Shown here: in pieces, positions 45,559 through 55,926 of the stretch | Layout of the letters: every line of letters starts with the position of its first letter | Position numbering within the stretch: position 1 is the first letter of the stretch | NCBI RefSeq assembly: GCF_033547095.1 | Contig: NZ_CP137852.1 | Coordinates: 3,217,501-3,281,500, forward strand | Length of the DNA stretch: 64,000 nucleotides | Source: Sediminicoccus rosea | GTDB lineage: Bacteria; Pseudomonadota; Alphaproteobacteria; Acetobacterales; Acetobacteraceae | Reading direction: 5' to 3' | Position numbers and translations under genes: made by a program | Notes under the pieces: generated by a model | What the model was told of the DNA's origin: nothing | What the model saw: only the letters and a program-made list of their open reading frames with translations | Database searches by the model: none

Positions 45559-46524
45559 ATGACACGCGATGCCATCGCCCGGCGCACGCTGCTGGGCGGC
45601 CTGCTGGCGACACCCGCTCTCGCGCAATCCGGCTGGCCGGACCGGCCCGTGCGCATCGTCGTCCCCTTCGCCCAGGGCGGGCCGATGGACCTGATCGCGC
45701 GCCTCTCGGGCGAACATCTGCGCGGCGCCCTCGGCCAGCCCTTCGTGCCCGATTTCCGCACCGGCGCAGGCGGCAATCTCGGCGCCCAGGCCGTGGCGCA
45801 GGCCGCGCCGGATGGCTACACGCTGCTCGCCACCATCGACACGGTGATGACGGTGAACGCGGCGCTCTATCCCCGCGCCGGCTTCGATCCGGTGCGGGAT
45901 TTCACGCCCATCGGCCTGCTGGCCCGCATGGCGAGCGTGGTGACGGTGAATGCCGCCCTGCCGGTGACGGACCTCGCGGGGCTGGTCGCGCTGGGGCGGC
46001 AAAGGCCCCTCACCTACGGCTCGGCCGGCGTCGGCGTGCCTGCGCATCTCTATGGCGAATATCTGCGCCTCATCACCGGCGCGCAGATGGAGCATGTGCC
46101 ATTCCGGGGCCTCGGCCCCGCGGTGACGGAACTGGTCGCGGGCCGCATCGACATGGTCGTCGCCCTCATGCCGGGTGTCGCCGCGCATGTGGCGGAGGGC
46201 AGGCTGCGCGCGCTGGCCGTGACCGGCGGAAGGCGCTCGCCCTTCATGCCCGAGGTGCCGACCCTCGCGGAGACGATCGCGCCGGGCTTCGACACCGGCA
46301 CCTGGTTCGGCCTCTACGGCCCGCGCGGCCTGCCGCCCGAGATCACGGCGCGCCTCAACCAGGAACTCGCCCGCTTCGCCGAGAGCGCCCCCGTGCGGGA
46401 GCGCTTCACCCAGCTCACCTTCGAGCCGGCGACCGCCACGCCCACGGAACTGGCGCAGCTCCAGGCGCGCGATGCGGCCAGTTGGGCGCGCATCATCCGC
46501 GAGGCGGGCGTGCGGGTGGAGTGA
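45559..46524 (+). CDS. Bug/TctC family tripartite tricarboxylate receptor
   Basis: A 321-residue periplasmic receptor. The signal MTRDAIARRTLLGGLLATPA contains an R-R pair, and the mature protein starts near ALAQSGWPDRPVRIVVPFAQ. The family marks FRTGAGGNLGAQAVAQAAPD, and HVPFRGLGPAVTELVAGRID, are present. ATG 45559 follows a CGGAGGAAACAC box; an in-frame ATG at 45502 lacks one and lies in the divergent promoter region. The gene is divergent from the sulfatase operon with 125 bases between starts, suggesting a shared regulator and perhaps uptake of the sulfatase substrate or product. Confidence 0.93.
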   Translation: MTRDAIARRTLLGGLLATPALAQSGWPDRPVRIVVPFAQGGPMDLIARLSGEHLRGALGQPFVPDFRTGAGGNLGAQAVAQAAPDGYTLLATIDTVMTVNAALYPRAGFDPVRDFTPIGLLARMASVVTVNAALPVTDLAGLVALGRQRPLTYGSAGVGVPAHLYGEYLRLITGAQMEHVPFRGLGPAVTELVAGRIDMVVALMPGVAAHVAEGRLRALAVTGGRRSPFMPEVPTLAETIAPGFDTGTWFGLYGPRGLPPEITARLNQELARFAESAPVRERFTQLTFEPATATPTELAQLQARDAASWARIIREAGVRVE

Positions 46525-46530
46525 CCGCGC

Positions 46531-47345
46531 TCAGCCCTTGCTGAGCTGGTCGAAGGCCTTGAGGCGGGCGATGAGCGCCGGCATTTCGCGCAGCGGGATC
46601 ATGTTGGGCCCGTCGCTGGGCGCCGCATCCGGGTTCTCGTGGCACTCGATGAAGACGGCCGCGACGCCGACGGCGACCGCGGCGCGGGCCAGAACGGGCG
46701 CGAATTCGCGCTGCCCGCCGGAAGACCCCCCCTGCCCGCCCGGCTGCTGCACGCTGTGCGTCGCGTCATAGACCACGGGGTAGCCCGTCTCGGCCATGAT
46801 CGGCAGGGAGCGCATGTCGGAGACCAGCGTGTTGTAGCCGAAGCTGGCGCCCCGCTCGCAGAGCAGGATGCGCTGGTTCCCGGTGGACGCGATCTTGGCG
46901 GCCACGTTCTTCATGTCCCAGGGCGCCAGGAACTGGCCCTTCTTCACGTTGATCGCGGCGCCCGTCTCGCCGGCGGCGAGCAGCAGGTCGGTCTGGCGCG
47001 AGAGGAAGGCCGGAATCTGCAGCACATCCACCGCCGCCGCGGCCGGCGCGCATTGCTCGGCGGTGTGGACATCCGTCAGCACGGGCAGGCCCGTACGCTC
47101 GCGCACCTCGGCCAGGATGGCCAGGCCCTCGGCCATGCCAATGCCGCGCGCGGCGTTCACACTGGTGCGGTTCGCCTTGTCGAAAGAGGATTTGTAGATC
47201 ATCGGCACGCCGAGATCGCGCGCCATGGCGGCGATGGCATCCGCCGTCTCCAGCGCATGGGTGCGGCTCTCGATCTGGCAGGGCCCGCAGATGAAGGCGA
47301 GCGGGCGGCTCTGGCCGATCACCAGGTCACGGATCGTCACATCCA

Positions 47346-47346
<1 letters not shown>
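46531..47346 (-). CDS. kdsA: 2-dehydro-3-deoxyphosphooctonate aldolase (KDO-8-phosphate synthase)
   Basis: A 271-residue enzyme condensing phosphoenolpyruvate with arabinose 5-phosphate to make KDO-8-P for lipopolysaccharide. Marks are [41 protein letters not shown] and SDGPNM. The Cys in GPCQIES (C23) replaces the Asn of the E. coli type, so this is the metal-dependent class. Its ATG overlaps the pyrG stop by one base (TGATG), giving the secG-pyrG-kdsA order. Confidence 0.95.
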
Positions 47347-49350
<2,004 letters not shown>

Positions 49351-49443
49351 GATGGCGCTCCGCATAGCCCGCCCCGGGCCGGATGGCTAGCACGGATGCG
49401 CCGCGCCCTGGCCGGCCATGCGGATTCTTGATAGCTGTATGGC

Positions 49444-50433
49444 ATGCGCCGCCACCTCGACCGCCGCCTGAAGCTGCAATGGCTGCGCGTGATCGACGCC
49501 ATCGAGGCGCAGGGCAGCCTGCTGCGCGCCGCGACGCGCCTCGGCCTCGGCCAGCCCGCCCTCACCCGCAGCCTGCAGGAGGCGGAGCAAGTGATCGGCG
49601 CCCGCCTCTTCACCCGCCACGCCCGCGGCGTGAAGCCCACCGAGGCCGGCCTCGTCATCACCCGCCTGGCCCGCCGCGTCCTGGCCGAGCTGCACCGCGC
49701 GGAGGAGGCGCTGGACCACCTGGCCGGCGCCCAGCTCGCGGTGGGCGTGCTGCCCGTGGCGGCTGTCGGCGTGCTGCCGGGGGCGCTGATCCGGCTGAAA
49801 CAAGGCCGACCGGACATCCAGCTGCGCCTGCAGCAGGGCCGCATGGAGGAGCTGCTGCCCCTGCTGGCCGCCGGCGAGATCGACCTCATCCTCGGCCGCC
49901 TCTACCCGGCCCCCGCCCCGGATGGTTTCCTGCGCGAGGCGCTGTGGGAGGAGCCGATCTCCTTCCTGGCCCGCAGCGGCCACCCGCTCTTCGCAGGTCC
50001 GGTGACGCGAGCGGCGCTGGCGGGCTGCGAGCTGATCCTGCCCACGGTCAGCCAGCGCGTGGGCCAGGAGATCGACGAGCGGCTCGCGGCGCTGGGCCTC
50101 ACCACCGAGGCACCGCTGCGCTCCAGCAGCTACGGCTTCATCCGGGAAATGCTGCTCGCCAGCGACATGGTGGCCGTCATGCCCCGGCTGATGATGGTGG
50201 GGGACCTGCTGCGCGGCGCGCTCCGCGTCCTGCCGCTGGATGAGGACGCCCCACCCCGCCCCGCCGGCCTGATCCTGCCACCCGACCGCCCCCTGCCCGA
50301 GGCCGGGCAGGCCTTCGTCGCCGCCCTGCGCGGGCACCTGGGAGAGATCGCGGCACAGGGTCTCTCACCTATCCGTGAAGAGAATAGCTCGCGTCGCAAA
50401 ATCCATAAGACAGCCAAGCCCGCCCCCGGCTAG
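49444..50433 (+). CDS. LysR-type transcriptional regulator
   Basis: A 329-residue regulator. The N-terminal winged helix covers about residues 8-66, with IDAIEAQGSLLRAATRLGLG and QPALTRSLQEAEQVIGARLF. The C-terminal domain is a type 2 periplasmic-binding fold that would sense an inducer. It resembles the GbpR/PcaQ group that controls aromatic or sugar-acid catabolism. It lies 26 bases before a co-directional VOC-dioxygenase gene, so it is probably cotranscribed with, and a regulator of, the downstream catabolic genes. Confidence 0.9.
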   Translation: MRRHLDRRLKLQWLRVIDAIEAQGSLLRAATRLGLGQPALTRSLQEAEQVIGARLFTRHARGVKPTEAGLVITRLARRVLAELHRAEEALDHLAGAQLAVGVLPVAAVGVLPGALIRLKQGRPDIQLRLQQGRMEELLPLLAAGEIDLILGRLYPAPAPDGFLREALWEEPISFLARSGHPLFAGPVTRAALAGCELILPTVSQRVGQEIDERLAALGLTTEAPLRSSSYGFIREMLLASDMVAVMPRLMMVGDLLRGALRVLPLDEDAPPRPAGLILPPDRPLPEAGQAFVAALRGHLGEIAAQGLSPIREENSSRRKIHKTAKPAPG

Positions 50434-50459
50434 AAGCGAGGCGTCGAGGGAGAGAAGCA

Positions 50460-51431
50460 TTGGAAACGGCCGAACCCATCCTGGATGTGGCGCATCTCGG
50501 CCATGTCGAGCTGCTGACGCCAAAGCCTCAGGAGAGCCTCGGCTTTTTTCGCGACATCCTGGGCATGACCGTCAGTGGCACACAGGGCGACAGCGTCTTC
50601 CTGCGCGGCTGGGACGATTACGAGACCTTTTCCCTGCAACTCACCGCGGCCCGCACCTCCGGCCTTGGCCATGCCGCCTTCCGCACCCGCAGCCCGCAGG
50701 CGCTGGAGCGCCGCCTCGCCGCGCTGCGCGCCGATGGCGTGCCGGTCACCACCGTCGAGGGCCATTTCGGCCATGGCATGGCGCACCGCTTCCGCGACCC
50801 GGACGGGCACCTCGTCGAACTCTATTATGACACCCAATGGTATGAGGCGCCGCCCGAGCGCCGGCCCGCCCTGCGCAACCAGGCCGAACGCTACCCGGCG
50901 CGCGGCGTGAATGTCCGCCGTCTGGATCACTACAATTGCCTCGCCGTGGATGTCGCCGCCTGCCGCGAGTTCTTCCAGCGCAACCTGGGGCTGCGCTGCA
51001 CCGAGCGCATCGTCTTCGACAATGGCGTCGAGATGGGGATGTGGCTCACCGCCACCAACAAATCCTACGACGTCGCCTATGGGCGCGAGGCCAATGGCGT
51101 GCAGGGCCGCCTGCATCACATCACCTTCGCGCTCGACAGCCGCGAGGCCATCCTCCAGGCCGCCGACACCTTGCTGGATGCCGGAATCCCCATCGAGAAC
51201 GGTCCGCACAAACACGCCATCCAGCAGACCTTCTTCCTCTACGTGATCGAGCCAGGCGGCAATCGCGTGGAATTCGCCCATTCCGGCGCCCGGCTTGTGC
51301 TGGCCCCGGATTGGAAGACCATCACCTGGAGCCAGGCCGAGCGGAACAAGGGCCAGGCCTGGGGACTGCAACTCACGGACAGCTTCCGCACCTACGCCAC
51401 CCCTCCTTTGCCCGAGAAGAACAAGTCATGA
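50460..51431 (+). CDS. VOC family extradiol ring-cleavage dioxygenase (catechol 2,3-dioxygenase-like)
   Basis: A 323-residue type I extradiol dioxygenase with two glyoxalase-fold halves. Iron-ligand candidates in the C-terminal half are the His in RRLDHYNCLAVDV, the His pair in GRLHHITFALDS and the Glu in GGNRVEFAHSG; the conserved H(N)F/Y patterns fit. It would open a dihydroxylated aromatic ring. The start is TTG 50460 after a GGGAGAGAAG box, an uncommon start codon. Its TGA overlaps the galB-like ATG (ATGA). The substrate is unknown, perhaps a protocatechuate- or gallate-like acid. Confidence 0.85.
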   Translation: METAEPILDVAHLGHVELLTPKPQESLGFFRDILGMTVSGTQGDSVFLRGWDDYETFSLQLTAARTSGLGHAAFRTRSPQALERRLAALRADGVPVTTVEGHFGHGMAHRFRDPDGHLVELYYDTQWYEAPPERRPALRNQAERYPARGVNVRRLDHYNCLAVDVAACREFFQRNLGLRCTERIVFDNGVEMGMWLTATNKSYDVAYGREANGVQGRLHHITFALDSREAILQAADTLLDAGIPIENGPHKHAIQQTFFLYVIEPGGNRVEFAHSGARLVLAPDWKTITWSQAERNKGQAWGLQLTDSFRTYATPPLPEKNKS

Positions 51432-52147
51432 GCAAGCCCACTGCCCTCGTCATCTCCGCCCATTCGGCCGATTTCGTCTGGCGCGCCGGCGGCGCCATCG
51501 CACTGCACGCCGCCGCCGGCTTCGAGGTGACGGTGGTCTGCCTTTCCTATGGCGAGCGCGGCGAGAGTGCGAAGCTCTGGCGCCAGCCCGGCATGACGCT
51601 CGAGCGCGTGAAGACCGAGCGCCAGAAGGAGGCCGAGGCCGCGGCGAAGGTGCTCGGCGTGCATGACCTCCAGTTCTGGGACCTGGGCGACTACCCAATC
51701 ACGCTGAACCAGCAGAGCCTGTTCCGCATGGTGGATGTGATGCGGGCCATCCACCCGAAATTCATCCTCACCCACTCCAAGGAGGATCTCTACAACTGGG
51801 ACCACCCGGCGGTGACGGATTTCGCGCAGCATGCCCGCATCACAGCGCAGGCGCATGGCCACAATCCAGGCCAGAAAGTGTTGGGCGCGCCGCCCGTCTT
51901 CCTCTTCGAGCCGCACCAGCCCGAGCAATGCAACTGGAAGCCGGACGTGCTGCTGGATATCGGGCCCGTCTGGGCGCAGAAGCGCGCCGCCATCGAGTGC
52001 ATGGCTGGTCAGGAACACCTCTGGGAATACTACACCCGCGTGGCGCAGCAGCGCGGCGCCCAGGCTGCCCGCAACAGCGACAAGTCCATCACCTGGGGCG
52101 AGGGCTATGCCAGCGTCTTCCCGCACGTGGTGGAGCGGCTTGTCTGA
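51428..52147 (+). CDS. PIG-L/LmbE family protein, probable 4-oxalomesaconate hydratase (GalB-like)
   Basis: A 239-residue PIG-L fold protein. It starts SKPTALVISAHSADFVWRAG, with H12 and D15 as zinc ligands in AHSAD (AHPDD in deacetylases), then TVVCLSYGERGESAKLW and THSKEDLYNWDHPAVTD. This variant matches, from memory, GalB of Pseudomonas putida, the PIG-L-type hydratase of the gallate/protocatechuate 4,5-cleavage route. Context with an extradiol dioxygenase and a dihydroxyphthalate-decarboxylase-like gene supports it. The TGA overlaps the ATG of the 54-residue repeat frame. Confidence 0.8.
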   Translation: MSKPTALVISAHSADFVWRAGGAIALHAAAGFEVTVVCLSYGERGESAKLWRQPGMTLERVKTERQKEAEAAAKVLGVHDLQFWDLGDYPITLNQQSLFRMVDVMRAIHPKFILTHSKEDLYNWDHPAVTDFAQHARITAQAHGHNPGQKVLGAPPVFLFEPHQPEQCNWKPDVLLDIGPVWAQKRAAIECMAGQEHLWEYYTRVAQQRGAQAARNSDKSITWGEGYASVFPHVVERLV

Positions 52148-52303
52148 TGCCGGACCGATTCACGCCGCGGCAAAGCCGCCGCGACGATCGGGCCGGTTTG
52201 ATGCCGGACCGATTCACGCCGCGGCAAAGCCGCCGCGACGATCGGGCCGGTTTGATGCCGGACCGATTCACGCCGCGGCAAAGCCGCCGCGACGATCGGG
52301 CCG
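52147..52303. repeat. 54-bp palindromic tandem repeat, three units
   Basis: Units start at 52147, 52201 and 52255 with an exact 54-base period; they look identical except that the third ends GGGGCG in place of GGTTTG. Each unit is a long imperfect palindrome, CCGGACCGAT at one side and ATCGGGCCGG at the other, with an inner GCGGC-AAA-GCCGC hairpin. Across unit junctions ATCGGGCCGG-TTTGATG-CCGGACCGAT can also pair. The array fills the space between two co-directional genes exactly. Confidence 0.95.
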
Positions 52304-52311
52304 GGGCGTGA
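52147..52311 (+). CDS. Putative 54-residue repeat-encoded peptide bridging two genes
   Basis: The frame starts ATG 52147, sharing one base with the galB-like TGA (TGATG), and ends TGA 52309-52311, overlapping the GTG start of the decarboxylase-like gene (GTGA). The product would be three copies of MPDRFTPRQSRRDDRAGL, the last ending AGA. It is Arg/Asp-rich with no signal or membrane segment. There is no independent ribosome-binding site beyond the end of the galB-like gene. It may serve only to carry ribosomes across the repeat; whether a stable peptide forms is unknown. Confidence 0.4.
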   Translation: MPDRFTPRQSRRDDRAGLMPDRFTPRQSRRDDRAGLMPDRFTPRQSRRDDRAGA

Positions 52312-53144
52312 CCACCCTCTCGGCCGCGATCGGCCGCTACCCGCACACGGCCGCTCTGCTGGACGGCGAGGTGCATGACCCGGAGGTGGCGCTCGACTGC
52401 GCCGCCTTCCCCAACATCAGCCGCGCCTTCGCGCCCATGGTGCGGGAGGGGCGCTTCGAGGTGAGCGAGATGGCCATCGCCACCTGGCTGCAGGCCTGGG
52501 CGCATGGCAAGCCGCTCGTTCTGCTGCCACGCGTCCTGGCGGCGCGGCTGCAGGAGGGCTCGGTCTTCTGCCGCGCCGATTCGGCGATTCGTGGGCCGGA
52601 GAACCTCGCCGGCAAGCGTGTCGGCGTGCGCGCCTACAGCCAGACCACCGGCCTCTGGCTGCGCGGCATCCTGCAGGACGCCCATGGCGTGGCGCCGGAG
52701 CACGTGCACTGGGTCACCTTCGAGGACCCCCATGTCGCCGAATGCCAGGACCCGCCCTTCGCGACCCGCGCCCCTGCCGGCCACGATATGGTGAAGATGC
52801 TGGAGGCGGGCGAACTCGACGCCATCATCTCCGGCGCCGAACCACCCACGGCCGAATGGCTGCGTCCGGTCTTCCCCGATGCCGTGGCGGCGGGGGCGGC
52901 CTTCATCCGGCGGCACGGCTTCACGCCCATCAACCACCTGCTGGTCATCCGCGCCGACCGCGTCGCCCATGCCGCCGCCGTGCTGCGCCTGCTGGATGCG
53001 GCGGGCGAGGCACCGCAGCGCGGCCGTGTGGCGATGATGCCAGCCATCGCCTTCGCCGCGCATCACGCCGTGCGCCAGGGCCTTATTCCCCGCGCCCCCA
53101 CACCCCAAGAGATCTGGGCGGGCCTACCGCCGGATATCGCCTGA
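52308..53144 (+). CDS. 4,5-dihydroxyphthalate decarboxylase-like protein (periplasmic-binding fold)
   Basis: A 278-residue cytosolic protein; no signal peptide. It starts at GTG 52308 with VTTLSAAIGRYPHTAALLDG, and has LAGKRVGVRAYSQTTGLWLR, and HVHWVTFEDPHVAECQDPP, which resemble Pht5-type 4,5-dihydroxyphthalate decarboxylases, whose fold is that of substrate-binding proteins. It would release CO2 from an aromatic dicarboxylate, feeding protocatechuate-like rings. The reading frame is open through the upstream repeats, but only the part after 52308 is family-like. Next gene is a Bug receptor 12 bases on. Confidence 0.75.
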   Translation: MTTLSAAIGRYPHTAALLDGEVHDPEVALDCAAFPNISRAFAPMVREGRFEVSEMAIATWLQAWAHGKPLVLLPRVLAARLQEGSVFCRADSAIRGPENLAGKRVGVRAYSQTTGLWLRGILQDAHGVAPEHVHWVTFEDPHVAECQDPPFATRAPAGHDMVKMLEAGELDAIISGAEPPTAEWLRPVFPDAVAAGAAFIRRHGFTPINHLLVIRADRVAHAAAVLRLLDAAGEAPQRGRVAMMPAIAFAAHHAVRQGLIPRAPTPQEIWAGLPPDIA

Positions 53145-53156
53145 AGGAAACGCCAC

Positions 53157-54134
53157 ATGCCCATGCCTCGCCGCGGCCTGATCGCCGCCTCCCTCGGCCT
53201 CGCCGCCCCCGCCCTCTCCTCCGCCGGCGCGCAGGAGGCCTATCCGAGCCGTCCGGTCAGCGTCGTCGTTCCCTGGGGCCCCGGCGGGCCGACCGATGCC
53301 TTCGCCCGCGTGCTGAGCCAGCGCCTCTCGACCGATCTCGGCCAGCCCTTCCCGGTGGATAACCGCGTCGGCGCCAATGGCACCATCGGGATGGCCTTCG
53401 CCGCCCGCGCCCGGCCCGATGGCTATACCGTCGTCATCGCGCCCAACAGCACCTACGCCGTGGCGCCGCATCTCTACCAGCTGCCCTACAACAATGAGCG
53501 GGACTTCGTGGGCATTGGCCTGCTGGTCTCCATGCCGATCTTCATGCTGGTCCACCGCAATTCGCCGGCCACCACCGTCGCCGAATACGTCGCTCTGGCG
53601 CGGCGGCCGAACAGCCGGCTGACCTACGCCAATGCCAGCGTCGGCGCGACATCCCACCTGGCGAGCGAGATGCTGCTGCAATCGGCCGGCATCGAGGTGC
53701 TGGAGGTGAACTACCGGGGCGGCGGCCCGGCCGTGCAGGCGGTGGTGGCGGGCGAGGCCGGCATGGTCTTCATGCCGGCGGCTGCCGTGATGGGCTTCAT
53801 CCGCTCGGGCGAGTTGCGCGCGCTGGGCGTGGCCTCGGCCACCCGCAGCCCGCTGGCGCCCGAGGTGCCGACCTTCCGCGAGCAGGGCTTCCCGGATGTG
53901 GAGATCGTCGAGCATGTGGCCATGCTGGCGCCCGCCGGCACGCCCCAGCCCATCCTGGAGCGGCTGAACGCCGCTTGCCGCGCGGCCTTGCGCGCGCCGG
54001 ACATGCAGCCGCGGCTGGATGCCCTGGCGGTGACGGCCGAGACGCGGCCGCTCGGCGAATGGGCGGCCTATGCCGCGGCCGAGAGCGCCAAATGGGGCGC
54101 GGTGGTCCGCGCGCGCAACATCCGGGTTCAGTAG
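53157..54134 (+). CDS. Bug/TctC family tripartite tricarboxylate receptor
   Basis: A 325-residue periplasmic receptor with signal MPMPRRGLIAASLGLAAPAL, then PSRPVSVVVPWGPGGPTDAF, and VDNRVGANGTIGMAFAARAR, both PF03401 marks. ATG 53157 follows GAAGGAAACGCC; ATG 53163 is also possible. Position as the last gene of the LysR-dioxygenase-hydratase-decarboxylase group suggests that it binds the aromatic acid consumed by that pathway, possibly a phthalate- or gallate-like compound. No membrane partner genes are present. Confidence 0.93.
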   Translation: MPMPRRGLIAASLGLAAPALSSAGAQEAYPSRPVSVVVPWGPGGPTDAFARVLSQRLSTDLGQPFPVDNRVGANGTIGMAFAARARPDGYTVVIAPNSTYAVAPHLYQLPYNNERDFVGIGLLVSMPIFMLVHRNSPATTVAEYVALARRPNSRLTYANASVGATSHLASEMLLQSAGIEVLEVNYRGGGPAVQAVVAGEAGMVFMPAAAVMGFIRSGELRALGVASATRSPLAPEVPTFREQGFPDVEIVEHVAMLAPAGTPQPILERLNAACRAALRAPDMQPRLDALAVTAETRPLGEWAAYAAAESAKWGAVVRARNIRVQ

Positions 54135-54173
54135 CGCCGGCAGCATGGGCGCCGGCGGGCGGGAAGCGCGAGG

Positions 54174-54196
54174 GGCGATCGGTCGGGCCGATCGCC
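54174..54196. other. Perfect intergenic palindrome
   Basis: GGCGATCGG-TCGGG-CCGATCGCC is a 9-bp perfect stem, followed by GGCATGGG, in the gap between the Bug receptor and a secreted-protein gene. No T-run follows. It shares GATCGG...CCGATC and the flank CCGGCA with 62300-62316. Confidence 0.5.
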
Positions 54197-54266
54197 GGCA
54201 TGGGTGGGTCCACTTGGCGCGCGGCCAGCCGCGTTGCTATCTCCATGCCCGAGAAAGGATCCTGCC

Positions 54267-54692
54267 GTGACAAGAACTTCCATGATCGCCGCCTCCCTGG
54301 CGCTGTTGACAGCCCTGCCCGCCAGCGCCCAGCAGGTCACTGTTCACAACGGACCCTGCGCGCAGCACGGTTCCGACCAGGTCCGCTGCGCGCTTCGGGT
54401 CCCGATGGCCGGCCAGTACCGCCAGACGACGATGCTGATGACGCGGGGCAATGGCAACGTCACGGGCATCGCCCAAGCCTGGCTGAGCGAATGCGGCCTG
54501 CCCGGCCAGGCGGGGACCCGCACGCCCGTCACCAACGAGCGCAGCGCCCACACGGTCAGCTTCACCACGACGATCAGCGTCGCTCTCGTCTGCCCGGAAA
54601 TCTTCGTTTTCAACTGCCAGGAAAATGGCCAGCCGGTGCCCTGCTCGAAGGGCTTCGCCAATGCGACGATCCGGATGGAACTCCAGCAATAG
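54267..54692 (+). CDS. Secreted cysteine-rich protein of unknown function
   Basis: A 141-residue protein with a clear signal peptide (MIAASLALLTALPASAQ) and a small mature domain of about 118 residues. Six cysteines (in GPCAQ, VRCAL, SECGL, LVCPE, FNCQE and VPCSK) could form three disulfides in the periplasm. No family recognised. GTG 54267 follows an AAAGGA box; ATG 54282 would also leave a signal peptide. Monocistronic, convergent with hemF. Its base composition is slightly less GC-rich than the neighbours. Confidence 0.7.
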   Translation: MTRTSMIAASLALLTALPASAQQVTVHNGPCAQHGSDQVRCALRVPMAGQYRQTTMLMTRGNGNVTGIAQAWLSECGLPGQAGTRTPVTNERSAHTVSFTTTISVALVCPEIFVFNCQENGQPVPCSKGFANATIRMELQQ

Positions 54693-54762
54693 GCGCCCGC
54701 ATTCGGCCCGCGGTCGTGAGACCTGGCGGGTCGCCGCCCCAATGAGCGGCCGCTGAACCGGA

Positions 54763-54790
54763 CGGATGGCGCGCGCCGGCGTGCCATCCG
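54763..54790. terminator. Bidirectional hairpin between the secreted protein and hemF genes
   Basis: CGGATGGCGCGC-GCCG-GCGTGCCATCCG forms a 12-bp stem with one G-T pair, located between convergent genes. It has no long T-run but position and stability suggest a shared transcription end. Confidence 0.55.
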
Positions 54791-54803
54791 CACCCGGCCT
54801 TCC

Positions 54804-55718
54804 CTACCAGGCGGCCTCGGGCGGCAGGCTCATCAAAATGGCCTCGACATTGCCGCCCGTCTTGAGGCCGAAGATCGTGCCCCGGTCATGCAGGAGGTTG
54901 AACTCCACATAGCGGCCCCGGCGCAGCAGTTGGTGCTGGCGCTCCTCCGGCGTCCAGGCCTCGTGCATCCGGCGACGGACGATCTCGGGGTAGGATTCGA
55001 GGAAGGCGAGGCCGACATCCTGGGTGAAGGCGAAGTCCAGATCCGCCCCGCGGCCCGGCGTCCGGTCCCCCAGCCAGTCGTAGAAGATGCCGCCCAGGCC
55101 GCGCGTCTCGCCGCGGTGCGGCAGGTAGAAATACTCATCGCACCACTTCTTGAAGCGCGGATAGTAGCTGGGGTCGTGCTTGTCGCAGGCGCGCTGGTAG
55201 GCGGCGTGGAAGAAGGCCGCATCCTCCAGGCTTTCGGGCGAGGTCACGTTCATCGGCGTGATATCGCCGCCGCCGCCGAACCAGGCCTTCGTCGTCATGA
55301 TGAAGCGCGTGTTCATGTGCGCCGTTGCCGCGCGGGGCGAGCGGGGATGAGCAACGAGCGAGACGCCGGTGGCGAGGAATCGCGGGTCCTCCTCGGCGCC
55401 CGGGATCTGCTTGCGGAATTCCGGGCTGAACTCGCCATGGACGGTGGAGATGTTCACGCCCACCTTCTCGAAGACGCGGCCGCGCATGAGGCCCATCGTG
55501 CCCCCGCCGCCCTCTGGGCGCGTCCAGGGGGTGTAGGTGAAGCGCCCGGCCGGCAGGTCGGCATGGGGGCCGCTTTCCAGTGCATCCTCCAGCGATTCGA
55601 AGGCGGCGCAGATGCGGTCGCGCAACTGGGCGAACCAGGCCTCGGCGGACTTCGCCAGCGGGTGGGCCAAAGGGGTGGCCATGGAGGGAGGGTTCGGGGC
55701 GGTTTGGGCTTCGTTCAT
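54804..55718 (-). CDS. hemF: Oxygen-dependent coproporphyrinogen III oxidase
   Basis: A 304-residue enzyme turning coproporphyrinogen III to protoporphyrinogen IX with O2. Marks are [27 protein letters not shown]-type segment [21 protein letters not shown], and [20 protein letters not shown]. The C-terminal [20 protein letters not shown], followed by [13 protein letters not shown], is standard. It is divergent from the petABC operon; haem supply beside cytochrome genes is sensible, although shared regulation is only inferred. Confidence 0.97.
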   Translation of the reverse strand: MNEAQTAPNPPSMATPLAHPLAKSAEAWFAQLRDRICAAFESLEDALESGPHADLPAGRFTYTPWTRPEGGGGTMGLMRGRVFEKVGVNISTVHGEFSPEFRKQIPGAEEDPRFLATGVSLVAHPRSPRAATAHMNTRFIMTTKAWFGGGGDITPMNVTSPESLEDAAFFHAAYQRACDKHDPSYYPRFKKWCDEYFYLPHRGETRGLGGIFYDWLGDRTPGRGADLDFAFTQDVGLAFLESYPEIVRRRMHEAWTPEERQHQLLRRGRYVEFNLLHDRGTIFGLKTGGNVEAILMSLPPEAAW

Positions 55719-55801
55719 AAGTGAAGCCTATCACCAAGTCCCACGGCGGCCAGCCGGGGGATTTTCCCGTGGCGATTGCACCTTCTTAAGCCTGGGCGTG
55801 G

Positions 55802-55830
55802 TTGCCAGTTTCCGGAAGCATCCCTAATAG
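55802..55830 (+). promoter_or_regulatory. Candidate promoter for petABC
   Basis: TTGCCA (55802-55807), a 17-base spacer and TAATAG (55825-55830) resemble a housekeeping sigma promoter (5 of 6 and 3 of 6 matches). It points to petA, leaving a leader of about 90 bases. Not proven. Confidence 0.35.
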
Positions 55831-55926
55831 GCAGCAAGCGTGAGGCGGGGCGCGGGCATAGGTTTGCGCGTCGCCTGTCATGGTGGGTTTCAGCCGGTTG
55901 ATCCGGCGGGGCAAAAGGTGGGCTGG

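Noticed and set aside
51831-53144. Longer decarboxylase-like protein of 437 residues starting inside the galB-like gene
   Set aside because: The upstream part reads through another gene in a different frame and then the repeats; family similarity begins only at GTG 52308.
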